Assembly: GCA_016771945.1 (NCBI GenBank)
Contig: QZLF01000002.1
Span: 892,105 to 956,104, forward strand
Length of the DNA stretch: 64,000 nucleotides
Source: Candidatus Leucobacter sulfamidivorax
GTDB taxonomy: Bacteria > Actinomycetota > Actinomycetes > Actinomycetales > Microbacteriaceae
Reading direction: 5' to 3'
A program made the translations under genes and the position numbers. Every line of letters starts with the position of its first letter. Within the stretch, counting starts at the first letter, position 1. The notes under the pieces were generated by a model, which was not told the origin of the DNA, ran no database searches, and worked only from the letters and a program-made list of their open reading frames with translations. Positions 51,367 to 63,382 of the stretch are shown piece after piece.

Positions 51367-52569
51367 ATGACCAATCCGAGTGTGGCCGTGATCGGCGCGG
51401 GCCCGGTGGGACTGACGACCGCATACGGGCTCGCCAGCGCCGGCATCGACGTCGTGGTCTTCGAGGGGGCGGGTGCCGTGAGCACGGCGCCCCGGGCTAT
51501 GGCCTACCTCTTCTTCGTGCACGACGGGTTCGAGCGGTTGGGGGTGCTCGATGATCTGAAGGCCGCGGCTCTGATCGGCGATGGGATGAACCTCATCGAC
51601 CATGAGAGCGGCGAGCACTTCCACCACACGCTCGACGCGATCGAGGGCGATGTCCGACACCCGTACACCCTCCACATCGGTCAGGATCAGGTGAGCCGGA
51701 TCCTGCTCCGACGTCTCGCCGCATTCGACAACGTCGAGATCCGGTACGACACCGAGGCGACGCGGATCACCCCCGGCGACGACCACGTCGACGTGGAGTT
51801 CCGGGGACCGGAGGGCGCGGGCAGCATGCGCAGCGCCTGGCTCATCGGTGCGGACGGCGCGAACAGCACCGTTCGGAAGGCTCTCGGGCTCGGCTTCGAG
51901 GGGATCACCTGGCCCGACCGCTTCGTCTCCACGAACATCCGCGCGGATCTCGGGGCGGCGGGGCTCCCGATCGCCAACTGGCGCATTGATCCGGATTTCG
52001 GCGCGATCATCGCGAAGATCACCGACGAACCGGTGTGGCGGTTCACCTTCCGCGAGGACGGGGAGTTGCCCGAGGAGTTCTTGGAACCTCGGATCCATGC
52101 GCACTTCGCCGCAGGCATGCCGGGCGGAGCCGACTACGAACTGGTGCAGTTCCGACCGTATCGGATGCATCAGCGGGCCGCCGAGTCGTTCCGTGCGGGC
52201 CGGGTGCTCCTCGCGGGCGACGCCGCGCACATCACGAACCCGGTCGGAGGGCTCGGCCTCACCGGCGGGTTCCTCGACTCCTTCGTGCTCACGGAGGCCC
52301 TGGCGGCCGTGATCCGCGGCGAGGCCGATGAGTCGGTGCTCGATGCGTATGCAGACGAGCGGCGCAGGGTGTTCCTCGAGATCGTCTCTCCGGCCGCGAG
52401 CGCCAATAAGCGGATGCTGTTCGATCCGCACCCCGCGGAGGAGAAGGCGGCGCTGCTCGCGGGGCTCAGGCGCATCGCCTCGGATCGGGAGGCGCGTCGC
52501 GCGGATCTGCTGCGCATGCGGGCGATGGTGACGCCGTCGCTGATCACGAGTGCGGAGGAAGCACGATGA
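51367..52569 (+). CDS. FAD-dependent aromatic hydroxylase (PHBH/MhpA-like)
   Basis: A 400-residue class A flavoprotein monooxygenase that would hydroxylate a phenolic ring with NAD(P)H and O2. GAGPVGLTTAYGLASAGI is the FAD dinucleotide fold, LIGADGANSTVRKALG the DG motif, and VLLAGDAAHITNPVGGLGLTGG the second FAD motif. Start follows GGAGGAGA. It overlaps the alpha/beta hydrolase gene by 4 nt. In context it may convert a dihydroxybenzene towards hydroxyquinol. Substrate not determinable. Confidence 0.85.
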   Translation: MTNPSVAVIGAGPVGLTTAYGLASAGIDVVVFEGAGAVSTAPRAMAYLFFVHDGFERLGVLDDLKAAALIGDGMNLIDHESGEHFHHTLDAIEGDVRHPYTLHIGQDQVSRILLRRLAAFDNVEIRYDTEATRITPGDDHVDVEFRGPEGAGSMRSAWLIGADGANSTVRKALGLGFEGITWPDRFVSTNIRADLGAAGLPIANWRIDPDFGAIIAKITDEPVWRFTFREDGELPEEFLEPRIHAHFAAGMPGGADYELVQFRPYRMHQRAAESFRAGRVLLAGDAAHITNPVGGLGLTGGFLDSFVLTEALAAVIRGEADESVLDAYADERRRVFLEIVSPAASANKRMLFDPHPAEEKAALLAGLRRIASDREARRADLLRMRAMVTPSLITSAEEAR

Positions 52570-53591
52570 AGCGCGAATCGTTCTGGATCACAGGGGAGCG
52601 GGCCGCGACCCCCGTGGGCAGCGTATCTCTCGGTCCGATGCACGTGGAGCATCTCCGCCCCGACGGCGAGGCGCCCGGCGCGCCGGTGGTCCTCGTCCAC
52701 GGCGGGGGCGGACAGGGAACCGACTACCTCGTCACCCCGGACGGACGGCCCGGCTGGGCGCCGATGATGGCCGATGCGGGCCATCCGGTCTACGTGGTGG
52801 ATCGCCCGGGTCACGGCCGTTCGCCCTACGACCCCGAGGTGCTCGGGGCGCCGACGAACACCTGGGGCGCCGAGGTGCTGCGAAGCATCTTCCTGGGAGA
52901 CCCCGACGGCCCCCCGCTGCCGCCGCACACGCAGTGGCCGGGCGAGCTCGACGGATCCGACGACGTGTTCGAGCAGTTCATCGCGTCACAGGGGCCGCTG
53001 ATTGCCGACACCGCCCGGATGCACGAACTCGAGCGCGAGCGCCTGGTGGCGCTGCTGGAGCGGGTCGGACCGGCGGTGCTCGTCGCCCACTCGGCCGGAG
53101 GACCCGGCGCGTTCCTCGCCGCCGATACGAGGCCGGATCTGGTCCTCGCCTTCGTCGCGGTCGAGACGATCGGGCCGCCCTTCCTCGGTCAACCCCAGAC
53201 CGACATGACCCTGCCTTGGGGCTTGGCGGCCGCGCCGATGAACTACGATCCGCCGGCGGCGGACCCCTCGGAGCTCGGCATCCGCGTCAGCGGCGAGGGC
53301 CCCGTTCCGAAGGCCCTGCAGGAGGAACCCGCCCGCAGGCTCCCCGGGCTCTCCCGGGTGCCCGTCGCCATCGTCACCGCTCAGGCCTCGCTCTTCGGCT
53401 TCTTCGACGGACACCTGCAGGAGTACCTCGATCAGGTCGGATGCGCGAGCGATCTGATCAGGCTGGGGGATCTGGGCGTGCTCGGGAACGGTCACGGGAT
53501 GATGCTGGAGCGCAACAACGCCGAGGTGCTCGGCGTGATCAGGGGCTGGCTCGCGGAGAAGCTCGGAGACGACGGCGCAGGAACGCGGTGA
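52566..53591 (+). CDS. Alpha/beta hydrolase
   Basis: A 341-residue alpha/beta hydrolase with oxyanion segment VVLVHGGGGQGTDY, the nucleophile serine in VAHSAGGPGAF (about residue 176) and the likely catalytic histidine in GNGHGMMLERNN near the C-terminus. It starts in a 4-nt overlap with the hydroxylase, so the two enzymes probably act in sequence, for example ester cleavage of a substrate or product. A C-C bond hydrolase is an alternative. No signal peptide. Confidence 0.82.
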   Translation: MKRESFWITGERAATPVGSVSLGPMHVEHLRPDGEAPGAPVVLVHGGGGQGTDYLVTPDGRPGWAPMMADAGHPVYVVDRPGHGRSPYDPEVLGAPTNTWGAEVLRSIFLGDPDGPPLPPHTQWPGELDGSDDVFEQFIASQGPLIADTARMHELERERLVALLERVGPAVLVAHSAGGPGAFLAADTRPDLVLAFVAVETIGPPFLGQPQTDMTLPWGLAAAPMNYDPPAADPSELGIRVSGEGPVPKALQEEPARRLPGLSRVPVAIVTAQASLFGFFDGHLQEYLDQVGCASDLIRLGDLGVLGNGHGMMLERNNAEVLGVIRGWLAEKLGDDGAGTR

Positions 53592-53662
53592 GTCGCACGG
53601 GGGAGCAGCACCCCGCTCGAAGGGCCGCGTGCGCCGGAGGAAACACAGACGAATCACCCCAG

Positions 53663-53678
53663 GGCACATCGGTGTGCC
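53663..53678 (+). promoter_or_regulatory. Hairpin before the orphan binding-protein gene
   Basis: GGCACA and TGTGCC pair around TCGG, 25 nt before the start of the binding-protein gene. It could stabilise a processed 5' end or act as a weak attenuator in the hydroxylase-hydrolase-binding protein transcript. Confidence 0.3.
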
Positions 53679-53703
53679 ATCAGTCAGGAAAGGACGAAGA
53701 TCA

Positions 53704-54930
53704 ATGAAGAGAACAGCACAGCTCTGGCTGGTGCCGGTCGCTGCCGCGTCACTGGTGCTCAGCGCCTGCTCCGGCGGTTCCGCCGGACGAGAGGGGCCGG
53801 ATGGCGATCCCGCGGCGGGCGAGCCCATCGTCGTCGCGGGCATCTCGAGCGCGATGTACTTCCTCGAAGGCACTCCGGCGGCTCAGGCGGTTTTCCAGGA
53901 GTACAACGACGCCGGGGGCTTGAACGGGCGCCCGATCGACTACCAGACGTTCGACGACCGTGCCGATCCGGCCGGATCGGCCACCGCTGTGAGGGATGCG
54001 CTCGCCAAGGACGCGATCGCCTTCGTGGGGAATTCGTCCCTGCTCGATTGCGCGGTGAACCACACCGCGTGGGTCGAGGACGACATCGTCTCCATCCAGG
54101 GCGCGGGGGTGGATCCCTTCTGCTTCACCACTCCGAATGTCGCTCCGGTGAACACTGGACCGTATTTCGGAGTATTCGCCTCGCTTGCGATGGGCAGTGA
54201 GCAGTTCGGATTGGATGACATCTGCGGGTTCTTCACCGCCGATGATGCGACGGGTGTGAACGCCTACATGCAAGCGGTTGAAGCCTGGGAGGACGCGACC
54301 GGCGAGCAACTCGCCCACAGCGATGAGACGCTGCTCACCGGACAGGTGAACTACGCCGGAAACCTCGCGGCAGTGGCCGCCGAGGGGTGCGGGGCGTTCT
54401 TCATCGTCGGCATCGGACCCGATGTGGTCCGTTTCCTCGCTGAGGCCGACAACCAGGGCTTCTCGATTCCCGTGCTAACGCTGACCTCGGTGTACTCGCA
54501 GGAGTTCGCCGACACCCTCCAGTACGGCGGGGACGTCTATGTTCCGGCCGAGTTCTCACCCTGGAGCGACCCGGAGGACCCGTCGAATGCGGAATGGCGA
54601 GAGGTGATGGGCCGCCACGGAGTCGCCGAGACCTCGTTCGCGCAGGGAGGGTATCTCGCGGCGAAGGCATTCATCCAGGTGCTGGAGACGATCGAAGGCG
54701 ATGTCAACCGGGATTCTTTCACCGCAGCGGCGAAGGCGATGACCGAACCGATCGAGACGGGCGGTATGACCGGCGAGCCATGGATCTTCGGTCCGGGCGC
54801 CGCTCACCAGCCGAACGCCAGCGCCTGGCCGGTGCACCTGGCGCCCGGCACCGGCGAGTGGGCCTCGGTCGGCCCGTGGTTCCTGGGCCGCGATCACGGC
54901 TGGGTGGACACCGTGCTGCCCGCGGGCTGA
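53704..54930 (+). CDS. Branched-chain-type binding lipoprotein without partner transporter
   Basis: A 408-residue LivJ-like lipoprotein with lipobox LSACS (Cys about 22) and a type I binding domain (VVAGISSAMYFLEGTPAAQAVFQEYNDAGGLNG). Cysteines pair-wise placed in SLLDCAVN and DPFCFTTP resemble those of the protein at 21192 (DCDANK, GPTCFNSP), so both belong to one subfamily. No permease or ATPase gene lies in this block; it may use the LivHMGF system at 22.4-25.8 kb. The ribosome-binding site is GGAAAGGA. Confidence 0.85.
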   Translation: MKRTAQLWLVPVAAASLVLSACSGGSAGREGPDGDPAAGEPIVVAGISSAMYFLEGTPAAQAVFQEYNDAGGLNGRPIDYQTFDDRADPAGSATAVRDALAKDAIAFVGNSSLLDCAVNHTAWVEDDIVSIQGAGVDPFCFTTPNVAPVNTGPYFGVFASLAMGSEQFGLDDICGFFTADDATGVNAYMQAVEAWEDATGEQLAHSDETLLTGQVNYAGNLAAVAAEGCGAFFIVGIGPDVVRFLAEADNQGFSIPVLTLTSVYSQEFADTLQYGGDVYVPAEFSPWSDPEDPSNAEWREVMGRHGVAETSFAQGGYLAAKAFIQVLETIEGDVNRDSFTAAAKAMTEPIETGGMTGEPWIFGPGAAHQPNASAWPVHLAPGTGEWASVGPWFLGRDHGWVDTVLPAG

Positions 54931-54940
54931 GCAGGGATCA

Positions 54941-54977
54941 GTCCGGTGTCCGGGGGTGAACTCCTCGGACACCGGAC
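54941..54977. terminator. Strong hairpin after the orphan binding-protein gene
   Basis: GTCCGGTGTCCG (54941-54952) and CGGACACCGGAC (54966-54977) form a perfect 12-bp stem with a 13-nt loop, 10 nt after the stop. No T-run follows. It probably ends the hydroxylase-hydrolase-binding protein transcript. Confidence 0.7.
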
Positions 54978-55041
54978 ATGAGGTGGACGCCTGCTCCGCT
55001 TCCACCATCACAGGGATAGACCGAGCGCAGAAGGAATGGTA

Positions 55042-56832
55042 ATGGCGGTATTCGACGACGGAATCGCAGCGACCGAGCTGCCCACCGGCAGCGTTGTCGA
55101 GACGGAGGTGCTGATTGTGGGCTCGGGCCCGAGCGGCTCGGCAATGGCGCTCGCCCTCGCAACCTACGGCATCCCGAACATCATGGTGACGAAGTACCGG
55201 TGGACGGCGAACACGCCGCGCGCCCACATCACCAACCAGCGCGCGATGGAGTTCTTCCGCGACATGGGCGTCGAGGAGGAGGTAAAGCTGCTCGCGACGC
55301 CGCACGAGCTCATCGGCGACACCGTCTTCTGCTCCTCGATCGCGGGTGAGGAGTTCGGGCGCCTGCTCACCTGGGGCACGAGCCCCGCGCGCCACGCCGA
55401 CTACGAGGCGGCCTCGCCGACCTTGAACTGCGACATCCCGCAGAACCTGCTCGAGCCGATCCTCGTACGCAACGCCACGATGCGCGGCACCCAGACCCGA
55501 TTCTCCACCGAGTATCTCTCTCACGAGCAGGACGCCGACGGCGTGCTGACCACGGTGCGTGATCGCCTCACGGGTGCGCAGTACATCATCCGCTCGAAGT
55601 ACCTGATCGGGGCTGACGGCGCCCGCTCGCAGGTCGCCGCCGACATCGGGCTCCCCTACGAGGGGCGGATGGACATCGCGGGCTCGATGAACATCACCTT
55701 CAGGGCCGACCTCGAAGCCCTCGTCGGCCACCGGCCGTCAGTGCTCTACTGGGTGGTGCAGCCGGGCGCGAATGTCGGCGGGATCGGCGCCGGCCTCGTG
55801 CGCATGGTGCGCACCTGGGACGAATGGCTCATCGTGTGGGGCTACGACATCGACGAGCCCGCGCCCGATATCGACTACGAGTCGGCGAAGGAGGTCGTCT
55901 TCCAGCTACTCGGCACCCGCGACTTCGACGTCGAGATCACCGGCACCTCGCTCTGGGGGAACAACGAGATGTTCGCGACCCATTTGCAGTCGGGGCGCGT
56001 GTTCTGCGTGGGCGACGCGATCCACCGTCATCCGCCGTCGAACGGCCTCGGCTCGAACACCTCGGTGCAGGACAGCTACAACCTGGCCTGGAAGCTCACC
56101 GCCGTGTTGCGCGGCCAAGCCGGCGAGGCGCTGCTCGAGAGCTACAGCGCCGAGCGTGCACCGATCGCCCGTCAGATCGTGACCCGCGCCAACCAGTCCT
56201 CGCGCGAGTACGGCGGCTTCTTCGACGCCCTCGGCGTGACCTCCGCCAAGGACGAGGCAGAGATGATCGCGGCGATCGAGGAGCGCAAGCTCGACACCCC
56301 GATGGGCCGGGCTCGCCGCGAGGCGCTGCGACAGGCGATCGAGCTCAAGAACTACGAGTTCAACGCGCACGGCGTCGAGCTCGGCCAGTTCTACGAGTCG
56401 AGCGCGGTGATCTCCGAGCCGGGCGGGCGCCCCGCGCCGGCCGGGGATCCGGAGCTCTACTACCAGCCGTCGACCGTGCCGGGCTCGCCCCTGCCGCACG
56501 CCTGGCTGGGCGACAACGAGCACAAGCGGTCGACGCTCGACCTCGCCCCCTCGACGCGGTTCACGCTCTTCACCGGCATCTCCGGCCAGCCGTGGGCCGA
56601 CGCGGCCGCCACCGTGGCCGCGGAACTCGGGATCGAGGTCGGCGCCGTCGTGGTGGGGCCCGGCCGCGGGGCCGAGGACCTCTACTTCGATTGGGCCCGC
56701 CTGCGCGAGATCGGGGAGGACGGCGTGCTGCTCGTGCGGCCCGACAAGATCATCGCCTGGCGCAGTGCGGGCATGGTCGACGACCCCGAGACCGCGCTGA
56801 CGACCGCCCTCCGCGCGGTACTGAGCCGCTGA
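55042..56832 (+). CDS. TfdB-like phenol/chlorophenol hydroxylase
   Basis: A 596-residue FAD monooxygenase resembling 2,4-dichlorophenol 6-monooxygenase (TfdB). Shared parts are VLIVGSGPSGSAMALALATYG (FAD fold, shortened), NTPRAHITNQRAMEFFRDMG, CDIPQNLLEPILVRNA, YLIGADGARSQV, CVGDAIHRHPPSNGLGSNTS and NYEFNAHGVELGQ. The C-terminal thioredoxin-like domain (about 500-590) is present. It would ortho-hydroxylate a phenol using NADPH. Before maleylacetate reductase and hydroxyquinol dioxygenase genes the product may be hydroxyquinol. Start 55042 follows AAGGAA; ATG 55036 is also possible. Confidence 0.88.
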   Translation: MAVFDDGIAATELPTGSVVETEVLIVGSGPSGSAMALALATYGIPNIMVTKYRWTANTPRAHITNQRAMEFFRDMGVEEEVKLLATPHELIGDTVFCSSIAGEEFGRLLTWGTSPARHADYEAASPTLNCDIPQNLLEPILVRNATMRGTQTRFSTEYLSHEQDADGVLTTVRDRLTGAQYIIRSKYLIGADGARSQVAADIGLPYEGRMDIAGSMNITFRADLEALVGHRPSVLYWVVQPGANVGGIGAGLVRMVRTWDEWLIVWGYDIDEPAPDIDYESAKEVVFQLLGTRDFDVEITGTSLWGNNEMFATHLQSGRVFCVGDAIHRHPPSNGLGSNTSVQDSYNLAWKLTAVLRGQAGEALLESYSAERAPIARQIVTRANQSSREYGGFFDALGVTSAKDEAEMIAAIEERKLDTPMGRARREALRQAIELKNYEFNAHGVELGQFYESSAVISEPGGRPAPAGDPELYYQPSTVPGSPLPHAWLGDNEHKRSTLDLAPSTRFTLFTGISGQPWADAAATVAAELGIEVGAVVVGPGRGAEDLYFDWARLREIGEDGVLLVRPDKIIAWRSAGMVDDPETALTTALRAVLSR

Positions 56833-56889
56833 CCGCGCCGATCACGCGGGACGGGTGGCGAGCAAGCCACGACACGGAAGGAACGCGAG

Positions 56890-57948
56890 ATGGCCTTGAC
56901 CTTCGACCACACCACCCTCGGACAACGGTTGCTGTTCGGCGCCGGCGTTGCGGTGGAGCACACCGCGACGGCCGTCGCCGCACTCGGCGCGGAACGGGTG
57001 CTCCTTGTCGCAGACGCCTTCGCGATGGAACTCTCGGACGCGATCGCGGCGCGCGTGCCCGTCATCGAGCGCATCCACGACATCGTGCAGCACGTGCCGG
57101 CGGCACGCGCCGACGCGGCTACAGCGCTTGCGGCGAGTTGCGACGCCGACGCCATCGTCACGATCGGCGGCGGATCCTCCACGGGCCTCGCCAAGATCGT
57201 CGCCCTGCGCACCGGACTGCCGATCGTGGCGGTGCCCACCACCTTCGCGGGCTCCGAAGCGACGAGCGTCTGGGGGCTGACGACCGACCAGCGCAAGGAT
57301 ACCGGGTCCGATTCGCGCGTGCTCCCGACCGCGATCGTCTACGACGTGACGCTCAGTACGGGTCTGCCCGCGCAGCTGGCCGTGTCGTCGGGTCTCAACG
57401 CCCTGGCGCATGCGGTCGACAGCTTCTGGGCGCCGCGCGCGGATCCCATCAACCGCGCAATGGGCACCGAGGGCATGAACGCGCTGATTCCGGGACTCCG
57501 CGGGCTCGCGGCCGATCCTGCCGACCTCGAGGCGCGTGAGCGGGTGCTCTTCGGAGCGTACCTCGCGGCCGTCGCCTTCGGATCGGCGGGGTCCGCCATG
57601 CACCACAAGATCTGCCACGCCCTCGGCGGGGCATTCGACCTGCCGCACGCCGAGCTGCACTCGATCGTGCTGCCCTACGTCGCCGCCTTCAACATGCCCG
57701 CGGCTCCCGAGGCCGCGGCCCGTGTCTCCGCTGCGCTCGGCGGCGGAGACGCCGCCTCGGGCCTGTGGCGGCTGCGCGAAGACCTCGGGGCGCCGCGCTC
57801 GCTCGCCGAGATCGGCATGCGGGAGGGCGACATCGCCCTCGGCGCCGAGCTCGCCTTCGACGCGATCCCGCTCTCGAACCCGCGGCGCGTGCAGCCGGAG
57901 GAGCTCGAGGCTCTGATCCGCGCCGCCTGGGCGGGCGAACCCGTCTGA
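56890..57948 (+). CDS. Maleylacetate reductase
   Basis: A 352-residue iron-containing-alcohol-dehydrogenase-family enzyme that reduces maleylacetate to 3-oxoadipate. Markers are FGAGVAVEHTATAVAALGAERVL (shortened), ITIGGGSSTGLAKIVAL-like nucleotide loop at about residue 95, VPTTFAGSEATSVWGLT, and the metal-site histidines in MHHKICHALGG and LPHAELHSIVLPY. These match TfdF/MacA-type reductases well. Start follows GGAAGGAACGCGAG. It lies 57 nt after the TfdB-like gene and 27 nt before the ring-cleavage dioxygenase. Confidence 0.9.
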   Translation: MALTFDHTTLGQRLLFGAGVAVEHTATAVAALGAERVLLVADAFAMELSDAIAARVPVIERIHDIVQHVPAARADAATALAASCDADAIVTIGGGSSTGLAKIVALRTGLPIVAVPTTFAGSEATSVWGLTTDQRKDTGSDSRVLPTAIVYDVTLSTGLPAQLAVSSGLNALAHAVDSFWAPRADPINRAMGTEGMNALIPGLRGLAADPADLEARERVLFGAYLAAVAFGSAGSAMHHKICHALGGAFDLPHAELHSIVLPYVAAFNMPAAPEAAARVSAALGGGDAASGLWRLREDLGAPRSLAEIGMREGDIALGAELAFDAIPLSNPRRVQPEELEALIRAAWAGEPV

Positions 57949-57975
57949 TCATCACCCGAAGTGAGGAGCAACCCC

Positions 57976-59994
<2,019 letters not shown>

Positions 59995-59995
<1 letters not shown>

Positions 59996-62625
59996 TGCGC
60001 ATCCCGCTTTCCTGGCTCGGCGAGCATGTCGAGCTTCCCGCCGGGGCCACGCCCGAGGAGGTGCACGCCGACCTCGTGCGCGTGGGCTTCGAGGAGGAGT
60101 CGATCCGCCGCTTCGAGGCGACCGGCCCCGTCGTCGTGGGGCAGGTGCTCTCGCGCGAGCCCGAGCCGCAGTCGAACGGCAAGACGATCAACTGGTGCCG
60201 GGTGCGCGTCGCTCCCGAGGGCGCACGCGCGGCCGACGGCGGCGAGGACGTGCGCGGCATCGTCTGCGGCGCCCACAACTTCGAGGCCGGCGACAAGGTC
60301 GTCGTGACCCTGCCGGGCGCCGTGCTGCCGGGCGACTTCCGCATCACCCCCCGCAAGACCTACGGCCACGTCAGCGACGGCATGATCGCCTCGGCCCGCG
60401 AGCTCGCGCTCGGCGACGACCACGAGGGCATCATCGTGCTCTCGCGGCTGGGCTTCAGCGCCGAGAACGGCACCGAGCCGGAGGTCGGCGCCGACGCGCT
60501 CGAGCTGCTCGGCATGCGCGACAGCGCGGTCGAGATCAACGTGACGCCCGACCGCGGCTACGCCTTCTCGATCCGCGGCGTCGCCCGCGAGTACTCCCAC
60601 TCCACGGGCGCGGCCTACACCGATCCCGCCTTCGCTCTCGAGATCGGCAGCGGATCGGGCTACTCCGTCGTGCTCGACGACCGGGCCCCGGTGCGCGGCC
60701 GCGAGGGGTGCTCCGGCTTCATCGCGCGGGTCGTGCGCGGCGTCGACCCCAGGCGTCCGACTCCCGCGTGGATGGTCTCGAGGCTGACGCTCGCGGGCAT
60801 CCGCGCGATCTCGCTGCCGGTCGACATCTCGAACTACGTGATGCTCGAGCTCGGGCAGCCGCTGCACGCCTACGACCTCGCGAAGCTGACGGGCGGCATC
60901 ACGGTGCGCCGCGCTCTGGCAGGCGAGACCCTGGTCACGCTCGACGGCAAGGAGCGCGCGCTCGACCCCGAGGATCTGCTGATCACCGACGAGTCGGGTC
61001 CCATCGGGCTCGCCGGCGTCATGGGCGGCGAAGCGACCGAGGTGTCGGACGGCACCACCGATGTGCTCATCGAGGCCGCGACCTTCGACCCGGTCTCGAT
61101 CGCGCGCACCCTGCGCCGGCACAAGCTGCCGAGCGAGGCGTCGAAGCGCTACGAGCGGGGCGTCGATCCGCTGGTGGCCCGCGCGGCAGCGCAGCGCATG
61201 GTCGACCTGCTCGTCGAGCTGGGCGGTGGTTCGGCCGACGCGCTGGGCGCCGAGATCATCGCCCCCTGGGAGCCCGCGGTCGTGCGACTGCCGCTCGAAC
61301 GGGTGAACGGGCTGCTCGGCACGGACTACAGCGACGACGAGATCCGCGGTGCGATCGAGATGATCGGCTGCGCGGTGACGGACGCCGGCGGCACCGAGGC
61401 CGGCAGCACCGAGGCCGGCGGCGTGCTCGAGGTGCGCCCGCCCAGCTGGCGCAGCGACCTGTCGCGCCCCGCCGACCTCGTCGAGGAGGTCGCCCGCATC
61501 GTCGGCTACGACCGCATCCCCTCGGTGCTGCCCGTGGCGCCCGCGGGACGCGGCCGCACCCGCGAGCAGCGGCTGCGCCGCCGGGCCGCCGATGTGGTCA
61601 CCGCCTACGGCCTCGACGAGGTGCAGAGCTACCCCTTCATGAGCCGCGCGCAGCTCGACGCCTTCGGCGCCGGGCCCGAGGGCACGGTCGACGACGAGAT
61701 CCTCGAGAACCCCGCGAGTCCGGCCGCCGTCCGACTCGCCAATCCGCTCGACGGCGAGGCGCCGTTCCTGCGCCGCTCGCTGCTGCCCGGGCTCGTCGGC
61801 GCGGCTCAGCGCAACGCCTCCCGGGGGCTCACCGACCTCGCGCTCGTGGAGTTCGGCTCGGTCTTCGTGCCGCCGGCCGGCCACCACGCCGCGCTCGGCA
61901 CCGAAGCGGTGCCGCCGCTCGCCGAGCTGCCGTCCGACGCGACGCTCGCCGAGCTCGACGGCTCGATCCCGAGGCAGCCGAGCCTCGCCGCGGGCCTGCT
62001 CATGGGCGCCGCGGTCGCGAAGCAGCCCGGCGAGACCGCACGCGCCTACGACTGGGCCGACGCGCTCGACGCGGCGCGCGTCGTCGCGGCGGCGGTCGGC
62101 TTCAGCGGCGGCGCGGAGCTCATCGTGCACCGCGGCGCGCACCGCGCCTTCCACCCGGGCCGCACCGCCGAGCTGCGCGTGACGGTCGACGGCGCGCACG
62201 AGGTCGTCGGCGTGGCCGGCGAGCTGCTGCCCGAGCTGGTCGCCGAGTCGCACCTGCCCGGGCGCGTGGTGGCCTTCGAGCTCGACCTCGGCAGGCTCAT
62301 CGAGCTCGCCCCGCGCGAGCCCGTCACCTCTCAGCTGTCGACCTATCCGGCGGCCACGCAGGATCTCACCCTGCTCGTCGACGTCGAGGTCCCCGCCGAG
62401 GCGGTGCTCGCGGCGGTCGTCGCGGGGGCGGGGGACCTGCTCGAAGACGGGCGCATCGTGGACGTCTACCGCGGCACGGGCGTGCCCGAGGGGCAGCGCG
62501 CGCTGACCTTCGCGCTGCGCTTCCGGGCCGACGACCGCACGCTCAAGGCGGAGGAGGCGTCGGAGGCGAAGCTCGCCGGCGTCGCGGCCGCGGCGGCCGC
62601 GTTCGACGCGAAGCTCCGCGAGTAG
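59995..62625 (+). CDS. pheT: Phenylalanyl-tRNA synthetase beta subunit
   Basis: An 876-residue beta subunit, somewhat long for the family. It has an N-terminal tRNA-binding OB domain (about 40-160, VRGIVCGAHNFEAGDKVVV), B3/B4 editing domain (about 215-400), B5 domain, a catalytic-like core and a C-terminal anticodon-binding FDX-ACB domain ending about 875 (YPAATQDLTLLVDVEVPAE). A small 15-bp repeat near 61385-61420 encodes GGTEAGSTEAGG, an extra loop in the B5 region. Translationally coupled to pheS by a one-base overlap. Confidence 0.97.
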
Positions 62626-62641
62626 CGCGCCGAGCGAGATC

Positions 62642-62647
62642 TAGACT
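62642..62647 (+). promoter_or_regulatory. -10 box of a leaderless transcript
   Basis: TAGACT ends 6 nt before ATG 62654, without a ribosome-binding site. Confidence 0.5.
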
Positions 62648-62653
62648 GGCGAC

Positions 62654-63382
62654 ATGAGGATCGCGATCGCCGGTGGTACGGGAGTGGTCGGCAGCCGCGT
62701 GGTGCGGCTGGCGGAGGAGGCCGGGCACGAGACGCTGGTGCTCTCGCGCTCGCGCGGAGTGGACCTCGCCGCCGGATCCGGGCTCGATCTGCAGGGCGTG
62801 GACGCGGTCGTCGACGCCTCCGGGCCGGCCACGACGTCCGCGGCGAAGTCCCGGACGTTCTTCGAAGCGGTGACCGGCGGCCTGCTGCGGGCCGAGGCCG
62901 ACGCCGGGGTGGCGCACCACATCGCGCTCTCCATTGTGGGGGCGGCGGGCATCGCGCGAGGCTACTACGCGGGCAAGGCCCTGCAGGAGCAGGTGATCGC
63001 CGCGAGCGGGCGGCCCTGGACGATCCTGCGCACCACGCAGTTCTTCGAGTTCGCCGAGCAGAACGCCATGGCCCTGGGCCCGTGGCGGATCCTGCCACGG
63101 ATGCGCTCCCGCCCCCTCGCCGCGGAGACCGTCGCCGAGCGCCTGCTCGAGATCGCCGAGGGACCGCCGCTCGGGGACGCGCCCGATCTCGCGGGGCCCG
63201 ACGAGTTCGGCATGGCGGAGCTCCTGCGCGAGATCCTCCGCGCCCGGGGTGAGCGCCGGCGCGTGCTCGAGGTGCCGCTGCCCGGCGGCTTCGGCCGCGC
63301 CCTGCGGGACGGCTCGATCCTGCCCGGTCCGGAGGCGGAGATCCGCGGCCCGAGCGCCGCCGAGTGGATCGCCGCGCGATAG
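62654..63382 (+). CDS. NmrA-like NAD(P)-binding protein
   Basis: A 242-residue atypical short-chain dehydrogenase-like protein. It has the Rossmann motif GGTGVVGSRVVRLAEEAGH at the N-terminus, DAVVDASGPATTS after the fourth strand, YYAGKALQEQVI in the place of the catalytic YxxxK, and WTILRTTQFFEFAEQ, common in NmrA/epimerase-like proteins. It may be a regulator sensing NAD(P) or a reductase. Leaderless start. The stop codon lies at the edge of a 26-bp tandem repeat. Confidence 0.75.
   Translation: MRIAIAGGTGVVGSRVVRLAEEAGHETLVLSRSRGVDLAAGSGLDLQGVDAVVDASGPATTSAAKSRTFFEAVTGGLLRAEADAGVAHHIALSIVGAAGIARGYYAGKALQEQVIAASGRPWTILRTTQFFEFAEQNAMALGPWRILPRMRSRPLAAETVAERLLEIAEGPPLGDAPDLAGPDEFGMAELLREILRARGERRRVLEVPLPGGFGRALRDGSILPGPEAEIRGPSAAEWIAAR

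Noticed and set aside
48162-51485. A 1107-codon open frame that joins LysR to the PCu(A)C copper chaperone
   Set aside because: The middle is antisense-like, Arg-rich sequence over the membrane protein and CopC genes, and the chaperone has its own lipoprotein start. A designed fusion is implausible; I kept only the lost-stop observation.
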